Source: Uranotaenia lowii (taxonomy: Eukaryota; Arthropoda; Insecta; Diptera; Culicidae). Taken from it: DNA of 64,000 nt. A program made the position numbers and the translations under genes. Where the stretch lies: NCBI RefSeq assembly GCF_029784155.1, contig NC_073693.1:149050843-149114842 (forward strand), read 5' to 3'. Positions 35,238 to 45,464 of this stretch are shown here, piece by piece (positions within the stretch are counted from its first letter, which is position 1; each line of letters starts with the position of its first letter). The notes beneath the pieces are model-generated. The model did no database searches and was not told where the DNA came from. It saw nothing but the letters and a program-made list of their open reading frames with translations.

Positions 35238-36791
35238 GGCCAACAGAACGCGCAGCTTGAAGCGCCAACAGTAAGTCGCATAAATGGCGTCAACTCGGAA
35301 GCGCCCTCGCTGGCTGAAATAGAAGCGGCAGTCAAAAACATGAAATCCAACAAAGCACCTGGGATCGATTGCATCCCTGCTGAAATGCTGAAAGCCGACC
35401 CTGCCCTATCAGCACAAATGTTGCACCGTCTTTTCGCTGACATCTGGGATACTGCAACATTCCCGGCCGACTGGATGCAGGGTATCCTCGTAAAGGTCCC
35501 GAAGAAAGCAGACCTGACAGAGTGCGGTAACTGGCGTGGCATAACGTTGATCTGTACAACCCTCAAAGTACTCTGTAAAGTAATCCTGAACAGGATCCAG
35601 GAGAAAATCGACGCTACACTCCGACGGCAACAAGCTGGATTCCGATCCGGACGATCATGTGTGGACCACATCACAACGCTACGAATAATACTGGAACAAA
35701 TCAACGAATACCAGGACTCTCTTCTACTGGTGTTCGTTGATTTCGAAAAAGCATTCGACCGACTTAACCATGAAAAAATCTGGGCGGCTCTAAGACGACG
35801 AGGGGTCCCAGAGAAACTAGTCCATCTCATCGAAGCACAATACGAGGCATTTTCGTGCAAGGTCTTGCACGACGGTGTCTTGTCCGAACCAATCCCGGTA
35901 ACTGCTGAAGTGAGATAAGGATGTACGCTACTTTTTCTAATCGTAATGGATGAGATTCTGACTGGATCGATCGACTGTAGACCAAACCGAGGATTGCCGT
36001 GGAATCTTTCAACCAGGGAGCATATGAACGACCTTGACTTGGCTGACGATATTGTTTTGCTCGCCCAAACGCAACCGGATATGCAGAGCAAACTCGACGA
36101 CCTCACCGAAAGTTCCAAGGCAGCAGGTCTCAAAGTCAATGTCGGAAATACCAAGTCGATGGAGATCAACATAGGAAATCCCTCCAGTTTCATGGTAGCT
36201 GGGCAACAAGTTAAGAAAGTGAAGTGCTTCCAGTATCTTGGTTGCCAGATAACGCCTGGTGGTACCAGGAAAGACATCGAAACCCGGATCAGAAAGGCCC
36301 GATTTGCGTTTGCGAGTCTCCGTAACATCTGGCGGTCACGCCAGATCTCTCTACGAACAAAAATCCGAATCATCAACTCAAACGTCAAATCCGTATTGCT
36401 GTACGGGTGCGAAACTTGGTGCACATATGCGGTAACGACGCGAAAACTGCAAGTTTTTGTAAACCGCTGCCTGCGGAATATCATCCGCGCTTGGTGGCCT
36501 GGCAACTGGATCTCGAATGAGGAACTACATCGCCGCCGGTGTCATCAAAGGGTGCTAGAAATCGAGATTCGGGAACGTAAGTGGAGATGGATTGGGCACA
36601 CGCTGCGAAAAGATGAAAACGAGAAACTCATGGCGGCGAAGCCTTGTCGCTGAAATCCGCACTGTCGACGAGAATCTTGACTGGGACTAGGTGAAGACGC
36701 TGGCTCCGGATCGTCAACAGTGGAGGTCTTTTATCACGGCCCTATGCACCGGAGGATCGGCGCGGGATCATTAAGTAAGTAAGTAAGTAAG
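35238..36791 (+). mobile_element. 5'-truncated RTE-like non-LTR retrotransposon
   Basis: The 1554-bp insert is bounded by perfect 13-bp duplications. Its 3' tail is (TAAG)n rather than poly(A), as in RTE elements, and it lacks the endonuclease, so it is 5'-truncated. It contains the RT pseudogene described separately. Confidence 0.8.
35240..36775 (+). pseudogene. RTE-like reverse transcriptase, nearly intact but interrupted
   Basis: Open from the truncation point: MKSNKAPGIDCIPAEML, then NWRGITL, QAGFRSGRSCVDHI, LLLVFVDFEKAFDRLNH, then the catalytic LDLADDIVLLAQ box and a C-terminal thumb/connection ending near WRWIGHTLRKDENEK. Lesions: an in-frame TAA at 35914-35919, where the family has VRQGC (the glutamine codon is replaced); a frameshift near 36640; and a TAG at about 36688. 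Downstream of these the C-terminus (VKTLAPDRQQWRSFITAL) is still readable in another frame to a TAA near 36775. The large antisense frame 35231-36505 is a shadow of this gene. Confidence 0.85.
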
Positions 36792-36798
36792 TCTATAT

Positions 36799-36945
36799 TA
36801 GGGTTACCATACGTACTCTTTTAAGAGGACATGTACTCTTTTTCGATCGAAAAATGGGCGTACTCTTCTTTTTGAGAAATTTTACCAAATGTACTCTTTT
36901 TTGTTGAAAGACATTTGATCAGAAAAACCGACATATTTCCTCCAT
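36799..36945. repeat. Dispersed repeat with CATGTACTCTTTTTCGATCG core, copy 2
   Basis: Second copy of the family at 32616-32760, starting TAGGGTTACCATACGTACTC. The RTE-like element inserted exactly at its left edge and duplicated it. Confidence 0.5.
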
Positions 36946-36959
36946 TTTATGAAGTTGTT

Positions 36960-37660
36960 TAAGGGGGGGGGTAGGGTCTAACGGATATAAAAAAAACACC
37001 ATTTTCACGATTTTTTTAGAGCTATCGTTCAAACAAAGGTTTGCAAATTTTTTGCATTATACAAAGCATTGTCAAAAGAACATTTAGTAATTTTTTCGTA
37101 GAAAAATATTGAAAAATGAGCCGGTGACGGAGCACGTTCGAGGATGCCTTTTAGAAAACAGGATTTGCGGTGGACACTGTATCTCAGCACAGAATCATCT
37201 GAAGTCAAAAAATCAGAGCAAAATATTTTTAATGGATGTTTTTCTGGACCCCAACGTTTTTATTTTACTTAAAAATTTTTTTATGAAAGTTTTGTGGCTG
37301 TTTGAAGTAAAAACTACGATTTTTCACGAAAAAATCCGCCATTTTTCACCTGTAAAATCTCCCCAAAGTAAAAAAAAAAAACAAAAAAGAAAAACGTTGG
37401 GGTCTGGTATTTTATATGTAGAATATACGTTTCAAATTTGAAAAGAATCGGATAAGTAGTTTTCAAATGACGATGTCCACGGACTTTAAAAATGTGCATT
37501 CGAGAAAAACGCGTTTGAAGTTTCTGCTCTTGCTTTCTTGCAGTATTAGATAGGAGGAGATAAAGGCCTATAATTTCTACAGTTTTACTTCAATTGACTT
37601 GAAAATTTGACACAACATTTTTAAAATGTTTTACAATAAGAAAATAAAAAAATAAAAAAA
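36960..37660 (-). repeat. Dispersed repeat, copy 2 (inverted relative to 25900-26550)
   Basis: Reverse complement of the family described at 25900. The poly-G/C tract with TAGGGTCTAACGG marks one end in both copies. Open frames such as 37109-37441 are incidental. Confidence 0.65.
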
Positions 37661-38258
37661 TCGATTTTTTGAAAGTGTTAGATCCTATATAAATAAGCTA
37701 TAATGTTGTTTTAAATTTAAATGAATGTACCTTTTCACTTAAAAAAGTGCTCAAAAGTATATTTTAAATCATTGGCTAACAAGTGGAAACAATTAGGTGA
37801 ATATTTTATTGAGTAGTAGTGCAGAAACAAGCAAAACAAAATTTTAAAAAAAATATGTTTGCAAGGTAAATTCAACGTTTTTCCGAGATCTTTTGTTAAA
37901 GTGCTCGGGTCTCTCATTTAGAATTTTGGACCCGGAGGATGAATCTAAGTGTTTTCGTTGCGGAATTTCTAAAGATCTTTAGCAATATTTCCTCTGCATC
38001 CTCAGGAAACAGTCGTATCCTGTACAGAATCTTCATTTTTTCAAAGAACCTAACTCGAAATCAAAAAACAAATATGCGAACAAATAAACAAATGCACTGG
38101 CTTCTCAAAAATGTGCTGTATGTTGAAAAACTTTAATAGTTTTCATAAATAAATTTGAAAACTAACTTTCTTCCTTTGAATCGTATGATGCATAAGACTG
38201 CCATGCAATGATTTTCATTAGGCTGTCACTTTTTTTTGACCAACGATTACAAATACTT
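37661..38258. other. No gene recognised
   Basis: AT-rich flank of the Jockey insertion. Confidence 0.45.
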
Positions 38259-38272
38259 ATGCACGGTACAAA
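38259..38272. repeat. 14-bp target duplication of the Jockey element (left)
   Basis: ATGCACGGTACAAA is repeated exactly at 42771-42784, after the poly(A) tail. Confidence 0.9.
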
Positions 38273-38452
38273 TCACTTCCATCTGTACCGTTGAGCCGTC
38301 AACACGTACGCCGGAGCATCGTATCGTTGCTGTGTACCTGCAGGAACATTTTACATTATTTATTTTTTCCTTACCTGTATTTCAATCAGCACTTTTCAGT
38401 GCTAAAATTATTTTCATTTTCTCTTATTCATATTTTCTCTTTTCTTTCCAGC

Positions 38453-39883
38453 ATGGGGAAGTCATCGGCTGGCTCAAGGGCCGGTAGGAAACGAATTGCC
38501 GAGCCTAATTCAGGTCCATCGCCCAAAAAAGTTGAAATTTCCAACTCATTCGATGTCCTTCATAACATCGGTGATGAGGAAATATTCATATTTAATTCTG
38601 ATAAGAGTACTAAGAAACCTTCTTCTTCTTATACTCTTAAAAACGAAAAGATTCCACCAATAACGGTCACGATTCCTGACTTCAATGCCTTTCGAAAAGA
38701 AATCGTCAATTCCGTCAAGGATGTGAAGATTTCTTTTCAGATCGGTCGAAGGGGAACTGCTCGTATATTGGCGGAATCTTTTAATGATTTTCAAAAGGTT
38801 TTAAATTATTTGAATAATAAAAAACACCAATTTTTTACGTACGACACTAGAAGTGATCGTCCATTTAAAGTTGTACTTCGTGGTCTCACTGGCGATCAAA
38901 CACCGGATGAGATCACAACTGAATTAAATTCTTTGTTAGGTTTTTCTCCAATTCAAGTAATTCAAATGAGGAAAAGAACCAACACGAATAATACCAGTAG
39001 TGTTGGTTTTGCTCCTGAGCTTTATTTGATCCATTTTAAAAAGGATCAGGTTAATAATTTGCAAATTCTTGAAAAGGCTCGTCTTATGTTTCATTGTCGA
39101 GTCAAATTCGAACCTTTTCGTAAATCTTCTACCAATTTTTTACAAAACATTACGCAATGTCGTCGTTGTCAAGCTTTTTGTCATGGCACTAAAAATTGTA
39201 GAATGAATGCCAGATGCATGTTTTGCGGCTCATTCGATCATGAAAAATCTAAATGCCTTTTTGGTGGTGATAAGCCAAAAACAGAATTTTTTAAGTGTGC
39301 GAATTGCGCAGGTAATCATTCCTCGAATTCTCTAGACTGTCCCGTTAGGGCAAAAATTGTTGCTTCTAGGAAAAATCCCAAAGTTTCCAGAAAAGTTTCT
39401 TCTCCTCCTTCCTCTTTTTCATCTTCACACTTCAGACCGGCAAACAACCTGCCTGTTCGCAGTCAGCCTCGGCCTACATTGGAATCACGGCTGGGTAATA
39501 CCCGAAGTGATTTTAATGTTACCTGGGCTGATTCTGCGCCACAGACTCGTTGTTTATCGTTCTCAGAGGTGGTTGAAAATGGGTTGCCTTCTTCAGGTTT
39601 AACTAATAAAAATGGGAAAAAACCAAGTCTCAACGTTCATGCGAAGGCTTGGGAAAATCCCCGAAATTCAAATACTTGTTCTTCTCCTTCATTTTCTGAT
39701 CCTAACAATTTTGTTGATTTGGGTGAGATTACTGAGGAAAAATTAAAATTTTTGCATCAAAATTTAATGGAAATGATGCAACTTATGTTGAAAGCAAATT
39801 CAATGTTTGAAGCTTTCCAAACTTCTTTTAATTATGCTAACAAAATTATTATGACTTTACGATTCCCTCATGGATCCAAATAG
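38453..39883 (+). CDS. Jockey ORF1, Gag-like nucleic-acid-binding protein
   Basis: Encodes 476 aa from the first in-frame ATG (GCATGGGG); open sequence extends upstream without ATG. ORF1 proteins of Jockey elements bind the element RNA and help its nuclear targeting. A PRE_C2HC-type region occupies about residues 136-215 (PFKVVLRGLTGD...). Three zinc knuckles follow: CRRCQAFCHGTKNC at 236-249, CMFCGSFDHEKSKC at 255-268 and CANCAGNHSSNSLDC at 282-296; the third has altered spacing. The N-terminus is basic with a short Lys/Arg cluster, and the C-terminal third is Ser/Pro-rich. ORF1 ends 14 nt inside ORF2. Confidence 0.9.
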   Translation: MGKSSAGSRAGRKRIAEPNSGPSPKKVEISNSFDVLHNIGDEEIFIFNSDKSTKKPSSSYTLKNEKIPPITVTIPDFNAFRKEIVNSVKDVKISFQIGRRGTARILAESFNDFQKVLNYLNNKKHQFFTYDTRSDRPFKVVLRGLTGDQTPDEITTELNSLLGFSPIQVIQMRKRTNTNNTSSVGFAPELYLIHFKKDQVNNLQILEKARLMFHCRVKFEPFRKSSTNFLQNITQCRRCQAFCHGTKNCRMNARCMFCGSFDHEKSKCLFGGDKPKTEFFKCANCAGNHSSNSLDCPVRAKIVASRKNPKVSRKVSSPPSSFSSSHFRPANNLPVRSQPRPTLESRLGNTRSDFNVTWADSAPQTRCLSFSEVVENGLPSSGLTNKNGKKPSLNVHAKAWENPRNSNTCSSPSFSDPNNFVDLGEITEEKLKFLHQNLMEMMQLMLKANSMFEAFQTSFNYANKIIMTLRFPHGSK

Positions 39884-42527
39884 ATGTTTAAATATTATGA
39901 ATTGGAACGCTAGATCTTTGCTGGCTAACCAAGATGAATTCTTTTTATTTTTGAATACTCAAAACAAACATATTGCTGCCATCACTGAAACTTTTTTAAA
40001 GCCAGACAATAACTTGAAAAGCAATGCTTTCTTTAAAATTTTACGAAATGATCGACTTGATCGACAAGGTGGGGGTGTAACTATTGTCATCAATAGTCGT
40101 CTCAAATTTAGACTTCTTCCTTCTTTCAATACAAAAGTCTTAGAAACAATTGGAATTGAATTAGAAACTTCTATGGGGAAAATTTTAATTGTTGCCGCAT
40201 ACTTGCCTTTTCAATGCAGCGGTGAACAGAAAAATTTTTTGAAGGGAGATTTACAAAAACTCACCAGAAATAAATCTAAATTTTTTATTATTGGTGACTT
40301 TAATGCAAAACACCGATCTTGGAATAATATTTCATCAAATTCAAATGGGAATATTTTGTTTAATGACTGCTCTGCAGGTTATTATACTGTTGAATATCCT
40401 AATGGGCATACTTGTTTTTCTTCAATTAGAAATCCTTCCACAATTGATTTGGTTCTAACGGATTTAGGCGAGCATTGTAGTCAATTAGTTACTCATGCGG
40501 ACCTCGATTCAGACCACCTTCCAGTAACATTTTCTTTATCCCAAAGTCCCATTGAAAACCCTTTAAAATCAACTTTTAACTTTCAAAAGGCTAACTGGGA
40601 GCGATATATGAATTTTATTGAACGTAATTTAGATGTAAACGTTCCACTGAATTCAATAGAAGATATTGATTTGGCTGTAGAAAATTTGACAACTTCAATA
40701 GTCAATGCTAAAGCCGCTTCAATACCTAAAGTTAAACATAAATTTAATCAACCTTTAATTGATGATGATCTTCAGTTTTTGATACGACTGAAAAACATTC
40801 GTCGACGCCAATATCAACGTACTAGGGATCCTTATTTAAAATTTATTTATTGCGACCTTCAAAAAGAGATCAAACGTCGTTTAAATTTCATTCGTAATGA
40901 AAATTTTGCTAAAGCAGTAGAGGACATAAAACCCTACTCAAAGCCATTTTGGAAATTAACAAAAATTCTGAAAAAGCCCCAGAAGCCAATTCCTACTTTG
41001 AAAGATGGGGATAAACTTCTTTTAACTAATTCAGAAAAAGCTCAAAAATTAGCCCAACAATTTGAGTCTGCTCATGATTTTAATTTAAACGTTGTTAGTC
41101 CAATTGACGCTCAAATTTCCCTAGAATTTGATGATATTCTTTCAAAGCAAAATGTGTTTGAAAGTTCTTGTGAGACAAATATTGATGAACTTAAATTGAT
41201 TTTCAAAAAATTTAAAAATATGAAAGCTCCGGGGGAAGATGGGATTTTTTATATTCTTATTAAAAAGTTGCCTGAAAGCACTTTAAATTTTTTAGTTAAA
41301 ATCTTCAACAAATGTTTTCACTTGGCTTATTTTCCCAATAAATGGAAAAATGCCAAAGTAACTCCAATTTTGAAACCTGGAAAAAGTGCTTCAGAGCCTT
41401 CAAGTTATCGACCAATTAGTTTGCTTCCTTCTTTAAGTAAACTATTTGAGAGAGTTATTTTGAATAGAATGATGATTCACATTAATCAGAACTCTGTTTT
41501 CCCTGATGAACAATTTGGTTTTCGTCATGGACATTCTACTACACATCAACTTTTGAGTGTAACTAATATGATTAACGCTAGCAAATCTGAAGGTTATTCA
41601 ACTGGTGTTGCTCTTCTTGATATTGAAAAAGCTTTTGACAGTGTTTGGCACAAAGGTTTAGTAGCTAAATTAGCTCGATTTGATTTTCCTGTATATCTCA
41701 CCAAAATAATTCAAAATTATTTGACTAGCCGAACCTTACAAGTAAGCTATCAAAATTCATGCTCTGAAAGGACACCCATTAGAGCTGGTGTCCCTCAGGG
41801 TAGTATACTTGGGCCAATTTTATATAATATTTTTACTTCTGATCTCCCTGATGTACCAGAAGGAAAAGGTAGAAGATTATTTGCTGATGATACTTTGCTT
41901 TCAGCCAAAGGTCGAAATTTACGGGTGGTACGCAGTAGATTGCAACAAAATTTAAATTCCTTTTTGAATTACTTGAAAATGTGGAAAATTTCTCCTAACG
42001 CTTCCAAAACTCAACTTATTTTATTTCCCCATAAGCCAAGAGCAAATTTTTTAAAACCTAATGAAAATCATTCCATAACTTTTAATGGGGTTTCATTAGA
42101 ATGGTCTGATCACGTGAAGTACTTGGGACTTACACTTGATCGGAATCTTACTTTTAAAAATCACATTGAAGATATTCAATCTAAATGTAATAAATACACT
42201 AAATCTCTTTATTCTCTCATCAACAGGAAATCCAGGTTGTGTCTGCGAAATAAGATGTTAATCTATAAACAGGTCTTTCGACCAGCGATAATGTATGCAG
42301 TTCCGATTTGGTCTAGCTGCTGCGCGACGAGGAAGAAAGCCATCCAGAGGATTCAGAACAAGGTTCTGAAAATGATTTTGCGGCTTCCACCTTGGCACAG
42401 CACCGAAGATCTTCATCGGATTGCGGGCATAGAATCGATCGAAGAGATGGCCAACAACATCATCTCCAACTTCAGAGGCAAATCGATGCAGTCTTCCATC
42501 GCAGAGATTCGTTCTCTTTACAATTAA
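39870..42527 (+). CDS. Jockey ORF2, endonuclease plus reverse transcriptase
   Basis: Encodes 885 aa that nick target DNA and reverse-transcribe the element RNA on the cut end. Residues 1-225 form the APE-like endonuclease: N11-W12-N13 of the NWNARS start, E40 in TETFLKP, G142-D143-F144-N145, and the S214-D215-H216 catalytic motif. The RT spans about residues 450-770: KAPGEDGI, SSYRPISLLPSLSKLFERVI, QFGFRHGHST, LLDIEKAFDSVWH, GVPQGSILGPILYN and the FADD box near 671-674. The C-terminus has the usual Jockey tail without RNase H. The start ATG overlaps the ORF1 stop in another frame, which suggests reinitiation or a similar coupling. The last ~300 nt are clearly richer in GC than the rest. Confidence 0.93.
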   Translation: MDPNRCLNIMNWNARSLLANQDEFFLFLNTQNKHIAAITETFLKPDNNLKSNAFFKILRNDRLDRQGGGVTIVINSRLKFRLLPSFNTKVLETIGIELETSMGKILIVAAYLPFQCSGEQKNFLKGDLQKLTRNKSKFFIIGDFNAKHRSWNNISSNSNGNILFNDCSAGYYTVEYPNGHTCFSSIRNPSTIDLVLTDLGEHCSQLVTHADLDSDHLPVTFSLSQSPIENPLKSTFNFQKANWERYMNFIERNLDVNVPLNSIEDIDLAVENLTTSIVNAKAASIPKVKHKFNQPLIDDDLQFLIRLKNIRRRQYQRTRDPYLKFIYCDLQKEIKRRLNFIRNENFAKAVEDIKPYSKPFWKLTKILKKPQKPIPTLKDGDKLLLTNSEKAQKLAQQFESAHDFNLNVVSPIDAQISLEFDDILSKQNVFESSCETNIDELKLIFKKFKNMKAPGEDGIFYILIKKLPESTLNFLVKIFNKCFHLAYFPNKWKNAKVTPILKPGKSASEPSSYRPISLLPSLSKLFERVILNRMMIHINQNSVFPDEQFGFRHGHSTTHQLLSVTNMINASKSEGYSTGVALLDIEKAFDSVWHKGLVAKLARFDFPVYLTKIIQNYLTSRTLQVSYQNSCSERTPIRAGVPQGSILGPILYNIFTSDLPDVPEGKGRRLFADDTLLSAKGRNLRVVRSRLQQNLNSFLNYLKMWKISPNASKTQLILFPHKPRANFLKPNENHSITFNGVSLEWSDHVKYLGLTLDRNLTFKNHIEDIQSKCNKYTKSLYSLINRKSRLCLRNKMLIYKQVFRPAIMYAVPIWSSCCATRKKAIQRIQNKVLKMILRLPPWHSTEDLHRIAGIESIEEMANNIISNFRGKSMQSSIAEIRSLYN

Positions 42528-42784
42528 GTTAGTTTTTAGGATTTAGGATTAAGTTTATACATTTTTTTTTTGCTCAACAGGATATTCTCCTATAAATCAA
42601 ATTATTTATTGCTTAAGCAAATTTAAATCAAATAAACAATGTTTAAAATTAACTGTATCAAAGAGTTGAACTGATCATAATTGATCTGAACACTTTAATT
42701 TAACTTTAATAATGTAACTTAAATGTAATGATTAAAAGACTAATAAAAACATATTAAAAAAAAAAAAAAAATGCACGGTACAAA

Positions 42785-42911
42785 AACAGACAGCCGTTCG
42801 ACAAACATGGTCGTTTTTGACGTTGATTTTCCCAAAACTGAAAGGTTTTGGTGAAACATTCAGCAGAATATCACGAACACTACCAGCGGCAAATAGGACT
42901 ATAGTAAAATA
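42785..42911. other. Flank of the Jockey insertion, no gene
   Basis: Pre-insertion flank continuing from the 14-bp duplication. Confidence 0.5.
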
Positions 42912-43017
42912 ATATTTTAAAGAAATTTTTTAAATTGTCATGTAAATCACATAAATTCCAAGACTTTACAGAGGCTGAATTTAAATATCTCGGTGCCTCA
43001 GATAGCACGAATTATAG
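42912..43017. repeat. ~105-bp direct repeat, left copy (partner 45350-45462)
   Basis: Shares TTGTCATGTA, ATCACATAA, CCAAGAC, TTTAAATATCTCGGTGCC and AGCACGAA with 45350-45462 in the same order. Each copy stops at a different TA-target transposon. Confidence 0.55.
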
Positions 43018-43316
43018 AGTGTCCGCAATGAAATTGTCACACACAAAATTGATTCGCAAAATTCCCGATTGCCATCAAATTTTCAGGGATTGGAAAATAA
43101 CTATTAAACTGAATTTTACCATTTTACTCGTATTTTATTTACAGTCCATACGCAAATGCCCGCACTTTGTCCTTAACCTCGGCCATAAGATTCTGCATAA
43201 GCTGTGTATCAACCGTTTTTTGCATGTAAACCCATACTTTCATCAGTTCCTCGATTGTCTTCACTACCTTAAGTCGTCTAAGAGTATCAGCAGCGGTCAG
43301 GCGTCAAAGCTATAAT
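43018..43316 (-). mobile_element. Mariner/Tc1-like transposon fragment: one end plus transposase C-terminus
   Basis: TA followed by GAGTGTCCGCAATGAAATTG at 43018 looks like a Tc1/mariner inverted end. About 100 bp inward, a clean minus-strand frame ends in TAA at about 43139. It encodes ~50 residues, RRLKVVKTIEELMKVWVY then LMQNLMAEVKDKVRA, similar in layout to the C-terminus of such transposases. A TGA near 43307 interrupts it further upstream. No second inverted end is seen to the right, so it is truncated. Confidence 0.45.
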
Positions 43317-43747
43317 AACACCAAGGTGTGTATATAATCAGGAGGTGTTACCGAATATCGAATTCCCGATTCAGCCATTTTGGCTATGTAGGCTATGCAA
43401 CTATGTGGAACTCATGAAGTTTGTTTACCAACAAACCACCGAAAAGCTGGGCAAAAAATAAACAAACTCATTGAGAGCCCCGCTCACTCCTCGCCTACTT
43501 ACTGTGAAAGTCGGAGAACCTAGTGTATCAAAAGACCTTGAATAACACTCCATTTTGACACTTCGACGGCGCACCGCAAAGTTTCAAAGCAGGTGTTATC
43601 TTGCTCCTGGGTGTTAAAAAAGCAAGCCAGGAGCCATAGTACTTTGAAATAGACAAGGTAGGCTATTCCGCCCTCTTCAACTGTATTGGTGAAAGGCTCC
43701 AAAAGGCGATTTTAATACTGATCTACTGCGTGAAAACCGTTGACGTG
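43317..43747. other. No gene recognised
   Basis: Mixed composition with short frames only. Nothing recognisable. Confidence 0.4.
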
Positions 43748-44830
43748 AGCAGCTTGAAAATGTTATCGAAAGTTATTCTTTGCTATCAGTTGGATATGAA
43801 CCAACGTTTTTCACCAGTCAAAGATGTTCACAGCTTGACTTGAATATTACCAGCAGAGATTTTAAAACGTGGAAATTTGGACAAGTAGCGTTCCCAGCAC
43901 TATCACAGAATGACTTGATTTATGCTTCTTTGGATTGCGATGTCATTACGATGCCATCTACTTCCATGTATCGCGATTACGTCAATTTCAACGCGCAGCT
44001 GCTTGAAAGCTCTCTACGGTCAATACCTTGGGATGAATTTTATGGAATTGAACAATCTAACGACCTCCTGAAGTTCTTTAATATCAACTTGAAGGATGTT
44101 CACGACACTTGTATACCGCTACGACGATGTAATAAACGGAAGAAATCCAATAGGTGGTTTAATTCTAACATTCGAAAGACTATATTAGAAAGGGATCTTG
44201 CTTATAAAGACTGGGTAAAAGCACCACTCGAATCCAAAGATGCAAAACGACAAATATTCAAAACCCTTCGAAATCGAGTTAATACGATCATTTCTAGAGC
44301 CAAAAAGCAGTACATGGAATATCCCCAGGGAAACTATATCAATCCGACTTAACTTTGGAGCAGAGTGCGAAGTCTAGGTGTTGGCAAGGAAAAATCATCG
44401 CACCAATGTAATTACGATCCTGATGATGTTAATCGCATGTTCTTATCTCATCAAACTGCCAATGACTGCAACAGGATGTACATATGTACTATCGACAGAA
44501 AATTCATATGCTTTCGCCTTTCATCCGGTGGAATGGTGGGAGGTCGTGAACGCCGTTTGGAACGTGAAATCCAACGCAACTGGATTAGATGGCTAACCGA
44601 TTAATTTTCTTAAGATTGTTCTTCCGGTAATCCTACCACAACTTACGTATGTACATGTTTAACAAATTCATTTCTACATCGTTGTTTCCTAGCGATTGGA
44701 AGCAAGCTAAAATCATACCTTTGCGCAAAAAACCTCAAATAGATGCAATTACCAACCTGCGGCCCATAAGTCTTCTATGCAGCCTCTCGAAAGCTTTTGA
44801 GAAAATTCAGCAAATGTATGGAATTCATCT
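43748..44830 (+). pseudogene. Decayed CR1/L2-group non-LTR retrotransposon, linker to early RT
   Basis: Frame 43780-44352 encodes the region between endonuclease and RT of a non-LTR ORF2 (NDLLKFFNINLKDVHDTCIP, then a basic stretch RWFNSNIRKTILERDLAYK). An in-frame TAA at 44350-44352 replaces a residue before LWSRVRSLG. The reading then moves between frames: NATGLDG, a stop, NFLKIVLPVILPQL, then LFPSDWKQAKIIPLRKK and LRPISLLCSLSKAFEKI, which are the first RT motifs. The rest of the RT is missing. It is dead and deletion-scarred. The clade assignment is tentative. Confidence 0.7.
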
Positions 44831-45349
44831 AAAAATCTTATTTTGTAAAGAATTGATAAGCAATAAAATTATGAAAAAAATATGAGCTTATGCTTTTTAA
44901 TACCATCAACTGTTTGGCTCTTTGAAACAGTAAAAAGTTTTATTTGGTGGGTTTTTTGGCGACTGGAAAACAGAAATTTAGTTGACTTTGATAATGCGAT
45001 AGTCAGTTCTTGCGAAAATTTCCAATGCAATCTCACAAAACGACTTATAGTCATCGAAATATTGCGTACACTGCTTGTTTCATAAAATCTATGCTAAGAA
45101 TGCAGGAATTTTATTCATTGATTTTATCATACATTCGGGGCCGACGACGAAATTCTCTTTTTAATGGTAGGATACGAACAACCCTTTGGATACATGTTGT
45201 GCTCGTTTCAATGAAATAGTTAGTAACTTTGATTTTATTATTTCTAAGGCTGTGTTCAAAAGTAAAATAAGATAGTATCTTTTTGTAATATGTAAACATC
45301 TCTAAATGTCTGCAAAGACTAAATAAATAATAAAATAAATATTAAAAAA
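44831..45349 (+). other. Probable 3' remnant of the same non-LTR element
   Basis: 45075-45220 shows a short coding-like end (RMQEFYSLILSYIRGRRR...). It is followed by TAAATAAATAATAAAATAAA and an A-rich stretch at 45320-45358 that could be the element's 3' tail. 44880-45070 is not recognised. Confidence 0.35.
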
Positions 45350-45462
45350 ATATTTTAAAAGAAAGTTTATAGTTGTCATGTAGATCACATAACCTCCAAG
45401 ACATTAACATTATTTGATGAAATTTAAATATCTCGGTGCCATCTCAGAGAGCACGAAATATG
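45350..45462. repeat. ~105-bp direct repeat, right copy
   Basis: Partner of 42912-43017. It ends next to the TA duplication of the MITE at 45465. Confidence 0.55.
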
Positions 45463-45464
45463 TA

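Larger units (their letters stand above)
38273..42770 (+). mobile_element. Full-length Jockey-clade non-LTR retrotransposon
   Basis: About 4.5 kb between perfect 14-bp duplications, with a 5' UTR of ~180 bp, two overlapping intact ORFs, a 3' UTR of ~230 bp, an AATAAA at 42743-42748 and a poly(A) tail. No internal stop or frameshift was found in either ORF. Intact structure and a perfect duplication show recent insertion, so this copy may be competent for movement. The internal promoter of such elements lies in the 5' UTR; the 5' end here is at about TCACTTCC. Confidence 0.9.

Noticed and set aside
35231..36505. 424-codon minus-strand open frame
   Set aside because: Antisense shadow of the RTE-like RT. 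It has no recognisable protein motifs.
38291..38452. N-terminal extension of Jockey ORF1
   Set aside because: Open sequence upstream of the first ATG without an in-frame start. The real start is ATG 38453.
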